Assembly: GCF_002379085.1 (NCBI RefSeq)
Contig: NZ_NBZW01000016.1
Location: forward strand, 1-64,000
Source: Polaromonas sp. AET17H-212
Lineage (GTDB): Bacteria > Pseudomonadota > Gammaproteobacteria > Burkholderiales > Burkholderiaceae_C
Length of the DNA: 64,000 bases
Direction: 5' to 3'
Positions 45,124 to 52,907 of the stretch are shown here, in pieces. The notes below the pieces were generated by a model, which saw only the letters and a list, made by a program, of their open reading frames with translations, was not told the origin of the DNA and ran no database searches. Numbering within the stretch: position 1 is the first letter of the stretch; each line of letters opens with the position of its first letter. The translations under genes were made by a program, and so were the position numbers.

Positions 45124-45537
45124 GATGGGCTTCCTGGTGATGGTTGGTTTGTCACTCACAGCACCGGCGGTGCTGCATGCATGGCCGACGGCCAGACACA
45201 AAAACGACTCTAGACAGCGCTCCCATGCGCCTGTGTCAGACACCGTTGATGTGTTTGTAGGACAGCACGAAAGTGACATGCCCTTGTGAAGGCGTTGACA
45301 CGCAGCCGCGTGACGGCCATGGCCGCGGCCCCGTGAAACAGGCTGCGCGGCAAGGTGGCGCTGATCACCCTGCGGCGACGCCGGCCTTGGCCGCGCGGAG
45401 GCCCGTGCTGTTCGCCAGCGGTTTTCTGCATAAAATCGGGCTCCAGCCCTTTTTCCATAAGCATAAGCAGCTATCAATAAAGTAGCAAATAGGAGGTGCT
45501 ACGATTCGCGCACCCTGCACTCTCCCCGTGAACACCC
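45124..45537. other. 414-base intergenic region
   Basis: No convincing gene. It contains the leader of the hemerythrin gene on the minus strand, a TTGACACGC-like hexamer near 45294 and one family A repeat at 45468. GGAGG at 45492-45496 lies before the decayed kinase start at 45538. No FNR-type box or strong dyad was seen. Confidence 0.5.
45468..45486. repeat. GCTAT/ATAGC short repeat (family A), intergenic
   Basis: CAGCTATCAATAAAGTAGC has inverted GCTAT/GTAGC arms and lies 50 bases before the decayed kinase fragment. Confidence 0.7.
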
Positions 45538-45735
45538 ATGACAAGCGCGCTCGATGTCGTCACTTTTGGCGAAGCCATGCTGCTGCTGGCCGACCGGCCG
45601 GGCCCGCTCGAAAACGCCACCTCTTTTTACAACCACACGGCCGGCGCTGAAACCAATGTGGCCATCGGCCTGGCGCGCCTGGACCTGAAGGCTGGCTGGG
45701 CCAGCCGCCTGGAACAGGGTGCTACCATTTACTGA
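45538..45735 (+). pseudogene. Truncated kinase remnant (5' part of a kguK/kdgK-like gene)
   Basis: It encodes 65 residues, of which about 58 match the first part of the intact kinase gene at 50013. Examples are SALDVVTFGEAMLLL and TAGAETNVAIGLARL, then LKAGWASRLE against LKVGWASRLG. One Val of the intact copy is absent. The homology stops at about 45715, exactly before the regulator's promoter and operator. Without the ATP-binding domain it cannot be a functional PfkB kinase. The DNA is only moderately similar to the intact copy, so the duplication or rearrangement is not recent. Confidence 0.8.
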
Positions 45736-45746
45736 AACTGGTTTCA
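45733..45746. promoter_or_regulatory. PtxS-type operator before the LacI-family regulator gene
   Basis: TGAAACTGGTTTCA has TGAAAC/GTTTCA half-sites, with only the central two bases departing from perfect dyad symmetry. It is 19 bases before the regulator's ATG, consistent with autorepression. The sequence matches the known PtxS site TGAAACCGGTTTCA in 13 of 14 positions. Confidence 0.8.
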
Positions 45747-45765
45747 CGCCGGCCCATGCCCTGCC

Positions 45766-46854
45766 ATGCCCACCCCTGCACTCCTGACTGCCGCCGCCCC
45801 CGCGCCACCCACGCCGCGTGCCACCATTGCCGATGTGGCGCGTGCCGCCGGTGTATCCAAAGCCACCGTGTCGCGCTTTCTGAACCACCGCGACAAGCTC
45901 CTCAGCCCGGACATCGCACGCCGTGTCGAGGTCGCCGTCGCTGCCCTGGCCTACGTGCCCAGCCCCATGGCGCAAGCCCTCAAGCGCGGCCGCTCGCGCC
46001 TGATCGGCCTGGTCGTGGCCGATGTGACCAACCCGTTTTCCGTGGCCGTGCTGCGCGGGGCCGAAAAAGCCTGCCAGGAGGCCGGCTACCTGCTGATGCT
46101 GTTCAATCTCGGCAACAACGGCACGCGCGAACGCGAAGCCATTGAAGCCCTGACGGCTTACCAGGTCGATGGTTTCATCCTCAACACCCTGGGCCGGGAT
46201 GCCGGCGCGGCGGCCGCGGCGGCGCGCCACGGCAAACCGGTGGTGCTGGTGGACCGTCGCCACCAGGGCATGCAGGCCGACTTTGTCTCGCTGGACAATG
46301 CCGGCTCGGTGCGTCTGGCGGCCGGCCACCTGGTCGAGCGCGGCTACCGCGAGCTGCTGTTCGTGTCGGAACCGGTCCGCGACGTCAGTTCACGCGTGGA
46401 ACGCGAAGCCGCCTTTCTTGCCTTCCTCGCCGAGGGCACAGACAAACCGGCGGTGACGGGCCGTACCTTCGAGAGCAGCGCCGACAATGCCGACGCGCTG
46501 GACCAGGCCTTGCGGGCGCTGCGCCAGCGGGCCGGCCAGCACCTGCCGGGCATCGTGTCGAGCAACGCGGTGGTCACCCTGCGGGTGGTCGCGGCCATGG
46601 CCAGACTCGGCTGGCGTTTCGGCGAACAGGTCGGGCTGGTCGGTTTTGATGAAACCGAATGGTCGCCTTACGTCGGCCCCGGCCTGACCACCATCGCGCA
46701 GCCGACCGACGATATCGGCCGCATGGCCGCCGGCTGCCTGATCGAACGCCTGCGCGGCGTGGCGCTGCCGGCGCGGCAGATCCTGCTGCCCGGCCAGCTC
46801 ATCGTGCGAGGTTCGTCCTCGCCGCTGCGCGACCCGCCGTCCGGCCACGCCTAG
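45766..46854 (+). CDS. ptxS: LacI-family regulator, PtxS-like (2-ketogluconate type)
   Basis: The protein has 362 residues. The N-terminal LacI helix-turn-helix (ATIADVARAAGVSKATVSRF, about 19-38) and hinge (YVPSPMAQALKRGRSRLIG) precede a sugar-binding-type core (VVADVTNPFSVAVLRGAEKA, KPVVLVDRRHQG, LVGFDETEWSPYVGPGLTTI). The assignment to PtxS rests on operators upstream of it and of the transporter operon that match the well-known PtxS palindrome, and on kinase and reductase genes downstream like kguK and kguD. PtxS is a repressor released by 2-ketogluconate. A GntR- or KdgR-like LacI paralogue is the main alternative. Confidence 0.78.
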   Translation: MPTPALLTAAAPAPPTPRATIADVARAAGVSKATVSRFLNHRDKLLSPDIARRVEVAVAALAYVPSPMAQALKRGRSRLIGLVVADVTNPFSVAVLRGAEKACQEAGYLLMLFNLGNNGTREREAIEALTAYQVDGFILNTLGRDAGAAAAAARHGKPVVLVDRRHQGMQADFVSLDNAGSVRLAAGHLVERGYRELLFVSEPVRDVSSRVEREAAFLAFLAEGTDKPAVTGRTFESSADNADALDQALRALRQRAGQHLPGIVSSNAVVTLRVVAAMARLGWRFGEQVGLVGFDETEWSPYVGPGLTTIAQPTDDIGRMAAGCLIERLRGVALPARQILLPGQLIVRGSSSPLRDPPSGHA

Positions 46855-46890
46855 GGTTATCCATGCTTACGGCAGGCACCAGGATTCTTT

Positions 46891-46914
46891 TATAATTCAC
46901 TGAAACCGGTTTCA
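46891..46914 (+). promoter_or_regulatory. Promoter -10 and PtxS-type operator of the transporter operon
   Basis: TATAAT at 46891-46896 is followed by the perfect 14-bp palindrome TGAAACCGGTTTCA at 46901-46914. The operator would overlap the transcription start, an ideal place to block RNA polymerase. No strong -35 was seen. The first gene of the operon starts 107 bases downstream. Confidence 0.85.
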
Positions 46915-47021
46915 TAGACCTTCGCAAGCCACCTCCGGCTGCGTGTCCAGCCCCTTGTTCCAGGAATTCTCGCGTTCCCCCTGATTGCGGCGCTTGCGCC
47001 ACCCAGCGCCGCCGCCCGTCC

Positions 47022-47693
47022 ATGAACTACACATTTCAATTCGGTGATGTCTTTGCAGCCTGGCCCCTGTTGCTCAGGGGCACCTGGAACACCATCGAGC
47101 TGTCGCTGCTGGCGATGCTGTTCGGGCTGCTCCTGGCCATCGCCTGCGCCTGGGGCAAAACCGCCGGCCCCCGACCCCTGCGTTTTGTGATCAACGCCTA
47201 CATCGAGCTGATCCGCAACACGCCTTTCCTGGTGCAGCTGTTCTTCTTCTTTTTTGCGCTGCCGGTGCTGGGCCTGCGCTGGTCGGCCTACACCGCGGCG
47301 CTGACGGCCATGGTCATCAACCTCGGTGCCTATGCGACGGAGATCATCCGCGCCGGCATCGAATCCATCCCCAAGGGCCAGATCGAAGCAGGGCTGGCGC
47401 TCAACCTCAAGCGCCACGAGATTTTCCGTTTTGTCATCCTCAAGCCGGCACTCAAGGCGATCTACCCGGCGCTGACCAGCCAGTTCATCCTGCTGATGCT
47501 CAGTTCGGCGGTGGTCTCGGCGATTTCCGCCGACGACCTGACCTCGGTCGCCGCCAACCTGCAGTCGCAGACATTTCGCAGCTTCGAGATCTACATCGTG
47601 GTCGCCGGCATCTACCTGCTGCTGGCGCTGGCCTTTTCCGCGCTGTTCCGCCTGATCTACAGGACCAGCCTCAACTACCCGGACCGCCGCTGA
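47022..47693 (+). CDS. PAAT-type ABC transporter permease, first
   Basis: The protein has 223 residues and about five membrane spans. The permease motif is ESIPKGQIEAGLALNLKRHEIFRFVILKPALKAIYPALTSQF, the EAA loop for ATPase contact. LIRNTPFLVQLFFFFFALPV is the classic polar-amino-acid-permease segment. Annotation by family would be amino-acid uptake, but the PtxS-type operator and the downstream kinase and reductase suggest a keto sugar acid. Its stop codon overlaps the next permease start (TGATG). Confidence 0.85.
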   Translation: MNYTFQFGDVFAAWPLLLRGTWNTIELSLLAMLFGLLLAIACAWGKTAGPRPLRFVINAYIELIRNTPFLVQLFFFFFALPVLGLRWSAYTAALTAMVINLGAYATEIIRAGIESIPKGQIEAGLALNLKRHEIFRFVILKPALKAIYPALTSQFILLMLSSAVVSAISADDLTSVAANLQSQTFRSFEIYIVVAGIYLLLALAFSALFRLIYRTSLNYPDRR

Positions 47694-48346
47694 TGCGTAC
47701 CTTCGGCCTTCCCGAATTCCTGTTCATCCTGCAGGCGGCGCAGTGGACGATTGCGCTGTCGCTGATCGCCTTTGCCGGTGGCGCCATCGGCGGGCTGGTG
47801 ATTGCGCTGGCGCGCACCTCCGGCAACCGCACGGCGCAGCTGCTGTCCGGCGGCTTCATCCAGATTTTCCAGGGTACCCCGCTGCTGCTGCAGCTGTTCC
47901 TGGTGTTTTTCGGCGCGCCGGTGCTCGGGTTCGACATCAACCCCTGGCTCGCCGCCGGCGTCGCACTGGTTCTCAACAGCAGCGCCTTCCTCGGTGAAAT
48001 CTGGCGCGGCTGCATCCAGGCGGTGCCGGCGGGACAGACCGAAGCAGCCCATGCACTGAACCTGTCCTACAGCGCGCGCCTGCGCGACGTGGTCCTGCCG
48101 CAGGCCTTCAAGATAGCGCTGGCGCCCACCGTGGGCTACATGGTGCAGATCATCAAGGGCACCTCGCTGGCCGCCATCATCGGCTTCGCCGAGATCACCC
48201 GCGCCGGCCAGATCATCAACAACGCCACCTTCCAGCCGCTCATCGTCTTCAGCGTGGTCGCGGCCATTTATTTCGTGCTGTGCTGGCCACTGTCGCTGCT
48301 GGCCGCACGGATGGAGCGCCGGCACGCCGCAGCGCTCTCACGCTGA
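47693..48346 (+). CDS. PAAT-type ABC transporter permease, second
   Basis: The protein has 217 residues. IQIFQGTPLLLQLFLVFFGAPVLG and the EAA loop GQTEAAHALNLSYSARLRDVVLPQAFKIALAPTV pair it with the first permease as a heterodimer. It overlaps the first permease gene by one base. The C-terminal ARMERRHAAALSR is basic and cytoplasmic. Confidence 0.85.
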   Translation: MRTFGLPEFLFILQAAQWTIALSLIAFAGGAIGGLVIALARTSGNRTAQLLSGGFIQIFQGTPLLLQLFLVFFGAPVLGFDINPWLAAGVALVLNSSAFLGEIWRGCIQAVPAGQTEAAHALNLSYSARLRDVVLPQAFKIALAPTVGYMVQIIKGTSLAAIIGFAEITRAGQIINNATFQPLIVFSVVAAIYFVLCWPLSLLAARMERRHAAALSR

Positions 48347-48405
48347 CCGCAAGGCAGCCGCTTCGCAGCTTTCGTTTCTTCCCCTCAATCAACGGAGACT
48401 TCCCC

Positions 48406-49212
48406 ATGATCAAATCCCTGCAACGCCGCGTGTTCACCGGCACCGCCCTCGCCCTCGCCCTGACGGCCACGCTGTCGGCCTGGGCCCCCGCGGCCAGCGC
48501 GCAAAGCGTGGCCGACATCAAGAAAAAAGGCGAGCTCACCGTCGGCATGCTGGTGGACTTTCCGCCCTATGGCACGACCAACAGCGCCAACCAGCCCGAC
48601 GGTTACGACGCTGATGTGGCGCGCCTGATGGCCAAGGACCTGGGCGTCAAGCTCAACCTGGTGCCGGTGACCGGCCCCAACCGCATTCCCTTCCTGCTGA
48701 CCAACAAGGTCGACCTGCTGGTCGCCTCACTGGCGGTCACACCGGAGCGCGCCAAGCAGGTCCAGTTCTCCAAGCCCTATGCCGCCGCCAGCATCGTCGT
48801 TTACGGCGACAAGAAGGCCGGCATCAAGACCGCGGCCGACCTCAAGGGCAAACGCGTCGGCGTGGCCCGGGCCAGCACCCAGGACGTGGCGCTGACGGCC
48901 GTCGCGCCTGAAGGCACCGAAATCCGCCGCTTCGACGACGACGCCTCGGCCATGCAGGCGCTGATGTCCGGCCAGGTCGATGCGATCGGCTGCTCGACCA
49001 CGGTCGCCGCGCAGATCGACAAGCGTGCGCCGGCCAACACCTACGAAAACAAGTTCCTGCTGCGTCAGCAGGTGATGGCGGTCGCCATGCGTCCCGGCCA
49101 GGCCGAGCTGCTCAAAACCGTGGATGACTTCGTCGCCCGCAACACGGCCAACGGCGAACTCAACAAGCTGTACCGCAAGTGGCTGGAAACCGACCTGCCG
49201 AAAATGCAATAA
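48406..49212 (+). CDS. ABC transporter periplasmic binding protein (PAAT type)
   Basis: The protein has 268 residues with a signal peptide (ALALALTATLSAWAPAASAQ). Cluster 3/PAAT family marks: KKKGELTVGMLVDFPPYGTT, the ligand-binding region PDGYDADVARLMAKDLGVKL, NRIPFLLTNKVDLLVASLAVTPERAKQV and VGVARASTQDVAL. The canonical amino-acid-binding Arg lies in the TPERAKQV segment; the Asp that binds the amino group is not obvious from one sequence. GGAGACTTCCCC precedes the ATG. It supplies substrate to the two permeases upstream. Confidence 0.85.
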   Translation: MIKSLQRRVFTGTALALALTATLSAWAPAASAQSVADIKKKGELTVGMLVDFPPYGTTNSANQPDGYDADVARLMAKDLGVKLNLVPVTGPNRIPFLLTNKVDLLVASLAVTPERAKQVQFSKPYAAASIVVYGDKKAGIKTAADLKGKRVGVARASTQDVALTAVAPEGTEIRRFDDDASAMQALMSGQVDAIGCSTTVAAQIDKRAPANTYENKFLLRQQVMAVAMRPGQAELLKTVDDFVARNTANGELNKLYRKWLETDLPKMQ

Positions 49213-49231
49213 ACCCCTGGACGGTGCTTTC

Positions 49232-50023
49232 ATGACAGACACAATGCCTTCCCGGACCCCGGTCGCGGGAGCCGAACCCATCATCCGCATCGAAGCGGTG
49301 GACAAATGGTTCGGCAAGTTCCAGGTACTGACCGACATCAACCTGAGCGTGGCGGCCGGGGAACGCATTGTGGTCTGCGGGCCGTCCGGCTCGGGCAAGT
49401 CCACGCTGATCCGCTGCATCAACCGGTTGGAGACCGTGCAGAAAGGCCGCATCGTGGTGGACGGCATCGACCTCACCGCCGGCGGCAGGAATGTCGATTC
49501 GGTGCGCCAGGAAGTCGGCATGGTGTTCCAGCAGTTCAACCTGTTTCCGCACCTGACGATTCTGCAGAACTGCATGCTGGCGCCGATGCGCTCGCGCGGC
49601 CTGAGCAAGCAGGAAGCCGAAGCCATCGCGATGAAATACCTCACGCGTGTGCGCATTCCCGAGCAGGCGCAGAAATACCCGAGCCAGCTCTCGGGCGGCC
49701 AGCAACAGCGCGTGGCCATCGCGCGTGCGCTGTGCATGACACCCAAGATCATGCTGTTTGACGAGCCGACCTCGGCGCTGGACCCGGAAATGGTCAAGGA
49801 GGTGCTGGACACCATGATCAGCCTGGCCGATGAAGGCATGACCATGTTGTGTGTCACGCACGAGATGGGGTTTGCCCGCAGCGTGGCCGACCGCGTGATC
49901 TTCATGGCCGACGGCAAGATCATCGAGCAGGCGCCGCCGCAGCAGTTCTTCAGCAACCCGCAGCACGAGACCACCCGCAACTTCCTCGGCCAGATCCTGA
50001 GTTCGCACCAGCATGCGCACTGA
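49232..50023 (+). CDS. ABC transporter ATP-binding protein (PAAT type)
   Basis: The protein has 263 residues. Walker A VCGPSGSGKSTLIRCIN (about 48-64), Q-loop VGMVFQQFNLFPHLTI, signature QLSGGQQQRVAIARALC, Walker B IMLFDEPTSALDPE and the switch histidine in CVTHEMGFA. The sequence is close to GlnQ/GltL ATPases. It overlaps the kinase start by 11 bases, so transport and phosphorylation genes are translated together. The start ATG at 49232 follows the binding protein by 19 bases. Confidence 0.88.
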   Translation: MTDTMPSRTPVAGAEPIIRIEAVDKWFGKFQVLTDINLSVAAGERIVVCGPSGSGKSTLIRCINRLETVQKGRIVVDGIDLTAGGRNVDSVRQEVGMVFQQFNLFPHLTILQNCMLAPMRSRGLSKQEAEAIAMKYLTRVRIPEQAQKYPSQLSGGQQQRVAIARALCMTPKIMLFDEPTSALDPEMVKEVLDTMISLADEGMTMLCVTHEMGFARSVADRVIFMADGKIIEQAPPQQFFSNPQHETTRNFLGQILSSHQHAH

Positions 50024-50981
50024 AGGCGCCGGCGCAAGGGACAGCGCGCTGGACGTTGTCACCTTCGGCGAAGCCATGCTGCTGCTGGTCGCCGACCGGC
50101 CCGGCCCGCTCGAGGACGCCGGGGCCTTCCACAAACGCACGGCCGGCGCCGAAACCAATGTGGCGATCGGCCTGGCGCGCCTGGGCCTGAAGGTCGGCTG
50201 GGCCAGCCGCCTGGGCACCGACATGATGGGCCGCTACCTGATCAAGGCGATGGCGGGCGAAGGCATCGACTGCTCGCACGTGATCTGTGACCCCACGCAG
50301 AAAACCGGTTTCCAGTTCAAGGGCCGCGTGCTCGACGGCAGCGACCCGCCGGTGGAATACCACCGCCAGGGCTCGGCCGCCAGCCACATGGGGGTGCAGG
50401 ACATCGACGAGGACTGGCTGCTGTCGGCCCGGCACCTGCACGCGACCGGCGTGTTTGCCGCGGTGTCGGCCAGTACCCTGCCCGCCGCCCGCCGGACCCT
50501 GGACCTGATGCGCGCCGCCGGCCGCAGCGTGTCCTTCGATCCCAACCTGCGTCCCACGCTCTGGGCCAGCCCCGGGGTGATGCGAGACGCCATCAACGAC
50601 CTGGCGGCGCGCGCCCACTGGGTGCTGCCCGGCCTCGAGGAGGGCCGCTTTCTGACCGGCGAAACCAGCGCCGAAGGCATTGCCCGCTTTTACCGCCAGC
50701 GCGGCGCACAACTCGTGGTCGTCAAGCTCGGCAGCGAGGGCGCGTATTTCGACGGCGACAGCGGTTGCGGCCACGTGCCCGGCTTTCCGGTCGCCGAGGT
50801 GGTCGACACCGTGGGCGCCGGCGACGGTTTTGCCGTCGGTGTGATCAGCGGCCTGCTCGACGGCTTGGGCGTGCCGCAGGCGGTCCGACGCGGCGCCTGG
50901 ATAGGCGCACGCGCCGTGCAGGTGCTGGGCGACAGCGAAGGCCTGCCGACCCGCGCCGAACTCAACGCCGCCCAACTCTGA
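50013..50981 (+). CDS. kguK: PfkB-family sugar-acid kinase (KguK/KdgK-like)
   Basis: The protein has 322 residues. Ribokinase-fold: N-terminal DVVTFGEAMLLLVADRPGPL and TAGAETNVAIGLARLGLKVGWASRLG with the glycine-rich substrate loop; the ATP-site motif VDTVGAGDGFAVGVISGLLDGL (about 263-284) holds the catalytic Asp. Such kinases phosphorylate 2-keto-3-deoxygluconate (KdgK) or 2-ketogluconate (KguK). The PtxS operator and the next gene favour KguK. A truncated relative of the same gene lies at 45538. The starting ATG is inside the ATPase gene and shares no strong SD of its own. Confidence 0.75.
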   Translation: MRTEGAGARDSALDVVTFGEAMLLLVADRPGPLEDAGAFHKRTAGAETNVAIGLARLGLKVGWASRLGTDMMGRYLIKAMAGEGIDCSHVICDPTQKTGFQFKGRVLDGSDPPVEYHRQGSAASHMGVQDIDEDWLLSARHLHATGVFAAVSASTLPAARRTLDLMRAAGRSVSFDPNLRPTLWASPGVMRDAINDLAARAHWVLPGLEEGRFLTGETSAEGIARFYRQRGAQLVVVKLGSEGAYFDGDSGCGHVPGFPVAEVVDTVGAGDGFAVGVISGLLDGLGVPQAVRRGAWIGARAVQVLGDSEGLPTRAELNAAQL

Positions 50982-50995
50982 ACAAGGTTCTCCCC

Positions 50996-51979
50996 ATGCG
51001 CAAACACATCCTGGTCTTTCGCGAACTGCCCCCTGACCAGCTGGCGCGCCTGCAGGCGCTGCACGAGGTGACCGTGGCCGATCCGCGCCTCCCCGCGCAG
51101 CTGCCGGCGTTTCGCGCCGCCCTGGCCACGGCCGAAGGCCTGATCGGCGCGAGTTACCCGGTGGACGACGCCCTGCTCGCCGCCGCGCCGCGGCTCCGGG
51201 TCATCTCCAGTGTCTCCGTCGGCGTGGACAACTACGCGCTGCCCGCCCTGGCGGCACGCGGCATCCTGCTGTGCCACACGCCGGGCGTGCTCGACGAGAC
51301 GGTGGCCGACACCGTGTTCGCCCTGCTGATGGCGACCAACCGGCGTATCGTCGAACTGGCGAACCTGGTCCGCGACGGCCGCTGGACACAAAACATCGGC
51401 GAAGACCTGTTCGGTTTTGATGTGCATGGCAAGACACTGGGCCTGCTCGGCTTCGGCCGCATCGGGCAGGCGATTGCGCGCCGGGCGGCGCTGGGTTTCG
51501 GCATGCCGGTGCTCTACCATGCGCGCCGGCCTGTCGACCTGGCGGTGCAGGCGCCCGAGCTGCGCGGCCGTGCCCAACACATGCCGCTGGACGAGTTGCT
51601 GGCGCGCGCCGACATCGTGGTGGCGATGCTGCCCTTGTCCGGCGAAACACGCGGCCTGATGGGTGCACGGGAGTTCGCCCTGATGAAAGCCGGCGCTATT
51701 TTTGTCAACGGCGGGCGCGGCGCCACCGTGCAGGAGGACGCCTTGCTGCAGGCGCTGGACCACGGCACACTGCGCGCCGCCGGGCTGGATGTTTTTGCCA
51801 CCGAACCGCTGCCGATAGACTCGCCCCTGCGCCGCCATCCCAAAGTCACGGCCCTGCCGCACATCGGTTCGGCAACTTTCGAGACCCGGCACGCGATGGC
51901 CGAGCTGGCCACCACCAGCTTGCTGCAGGCCCTGGCCGGCGAACGCCCTGCGGCGGTGTTCGACACCACAACTTCCTAG
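50996..51979 (+). CDS. kguD: D-2-hydroxyacid dehydrogenase, KguD-like (2-ketogluconate-6-phosphate reductase)
   Basis: The protein has 327 residues. The NAD(P)-binding Rossmann motif is LGLLGFGRIGQAIARRA (about 142-158). Catalytic Arg is in SVSVGVDNY...ETVAD, with VNGGRGATV, the catalytic Glu in FATEPLP and His in ALPHIGSATFETR. This is the GhrB/TkrA group, which includes KguD. In Pseudomonas, KguK phosphorylates 2-ketogluconate and KguD reduces it to 6-phosphogluconate. It is the last gene of the operon; no epimerase gene (kguE) is present. A glyoxylate or hydroxypyruvate reductase role is the main alternative. Confidence 0.75.
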   Translation: MRKHILVFRELPPDQLARLQALHEVTVADPRLPAQLPAFRAALATAEGLIGASYPVDDALLAAAPRLRVISSVSVGVDNYALPALAARGILLCHTPGVLDETVADTVFALLMATNRRIVELANLVRDGRWTQNIGEDLFGFDVHGKTLGLLGFGRIGQAIARRAALGFGMPVLYHARRPVDLAVQAPELRGRAQHMPLDELLARADIVVAMLPLSGETRGLMGAREFALMKAGAIFVNGGRGATVQEDALLQALDHGTLRAAGLDVFATEPLPIDSPLRRHPKVTALPHIGSATFETRHAMAELATTSLLQALAGERPAAVFDTTTS

Positions 51980-52051
51980 CCGGATCGCCTCATAGCCGCT
52001 TAGCCGCTTAGCCTCATAGCAAAATCAGCCGCCAGCCCTTGTGCTGCGGTC

Positions 52052-52076
52052 GCAGGCAGCTATCGAAACAGGAGTG
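52052..52076. repeat. GCTAT/ATAGC short repeat (family A), intergenic
   Basis: GCAGGCAGCTATCGAAACAG follows GGTCGCAG. It is a half-copy with the right arm altered (CAGGAGTG). Upstream, CATAGC and CTTAGCCGCTTAGCC repeats occur at about 51989-52020. Confidence 0.6.
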
Positions 52077-52204
52077 ATTCAGCCCGGCTTGTCCTCAGCC
52101 AGGACCAGCAGCTGCAGGCCGCATGCATCGCCCATCCCGCCTCCCCTGCACTGACACGTCAGAAAATAGGCGGATACCGGGACGCCCGCCCCTTGCAACC
52201 CGAG

Positions 52205-52303
52205 TTACATCGGCTGTGGCGTGGGCTGCACCTGGCCGGGGTTGGGCGGGCTGGCGATGGGTTGCACCGGCTCGGGCGGTGGCACGTTGGGGTCGGTCGC
52301 CAC
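52205..52303 (-). CDS. Very small proline-rich protein (32 residues)
   Basis: A GTG start at 52303 with GGGAG 5 bases upstream opens a 32-residue frame rich in Pro, Gln and Val (TDPNVPPPEPVQPIASPP). The stop is TAA at 52205. It begins 2 bases after the stop of the acidic gene. Because of this tight junction and the good ribosome-binding site it may be a real small gene in a three-gene row. No function can be guessed. Confidence 0.4.
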   Translation of the reverse strand: MATDPNVPPPEPVQPIASPPNPGQVQPTPQPM

Positions 52304-52305
52304 GG

Positions 52306-52605
52306 CTACTCCCTTTCCGGTTTAACGGCGGGGGATGGCTCCACCGGTTTGTCGAGATCACGAATCATGCCCTCGCCTTCCAGGTCGCGGCCGTCGGACG
52401 GAATGTCGCGCTCGTTGCCGATCTCGGGCTCTTCCGTTGGCAGCGCAAGTTCCGTGTCATTGGCCGCCTGGTCCACCGCCGGATTGCGCTGCGGTGTGCC
52501 GCTCGGGTCCACCGGCAGTGGCGGCGTGGGGTCGTCGTTGCTGTCGTCGCCTGGCGTCACCGCCGGTTCTTCCTCCTCGGGAAGGGCGTTCGGTTCGGTA
52601 TGCAT
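52306..52605 (-). CDS. Small acidic disordered protein
   Basis: The protein has 99 residues rich in Glu, Asp and Pro (EEEEPAVTPGDDSNDDP, ending PSPAVKPERE) with no signal peptide or membrane span. GGGAGGGTT lies before the ATG. It looks unstructured. It follows a 59-residue membrane-peptide frame by one base and precedes the proline-rich frame, so the three may be one transcript. Unrecognised family. Confidence 0.55.
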   Translation of the reverse strand: MHTEPNALPEEEEPAVTPGDDSNDDPTPPLPVDPSGTPQRNPAVDQAANDTELALPTEEPEIGNERDIPSDGRDLEGEGMIRDLDKPVEPSPAVKPERE

Positions 52606-52606
52606 T

Positions 52607-52786
52607 TCAGAACCCTCCCAGCGTCAGCGGCACGGTCTCGGTCACCACGGCCGCTGCCGCCGCCATGCTGGCGCAGACGGAGGTGAGGTAGGCGATGTAG
52701 GCCGCGGCGATGCGGCGGGTCCGGCGGGGTTTGAAAGGTGTGGGCGTTTGCAGTTTCATGGCGGCATCCTGGAAGAATGCCTCCAT
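52607..52786 (-). CDS. Possible 59-residue membrane peptide
   Basis: ATG at 52786 opens 59 codons ending TGA just before the acidic gene's ATG. The N-terminus is basic (KPRRTRR), then a helix IAAAYIAYLTSVCASMAAAA that could span or lie on the membrane. Met10 at 52759 is an alternative start. No homologue is recognised. The tight junction with the next gene is the main support. Confidence 0.4.
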   Translation of the reverse strand: MEAFFQDAAMKLQTPTPFKPRRTRRIAAAYIAYLTSVCASMAAAAAVVTETVPLTLGGF

Positions 52787-52845
52787 GATGGCCGCACCCG
52801 GGCGCCGCGCCTATAGGCTGCGATGCCTTCCGCCTGTCAGTGTCC

Positions 52846-52879
52846 GGCTGACAGGGCTGACAGGGCTGACAGGGCTGAC
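52846..52879 (+). repeat. Tandem 9-bp repeat (nearly four units)
   Basis: GGCTGACAG occurs three times head to tail and is followed by GGCTGAC. It lies between the small-gene row and the end of the ZIP gene. Confidence 0.85.
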
Positions 52880-52907
52880 CCGTCGGCCGGCAAAGGCCGC
52901 CAGCCGT

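Noticed and set aside
47022..50023. Simple amino-acid ABC transporter
   Set aside because: The family assignment is right, but the operon partners and the PtxS-type operators argue against plain amino-acid uptake; kept as the alternative hypothesis.
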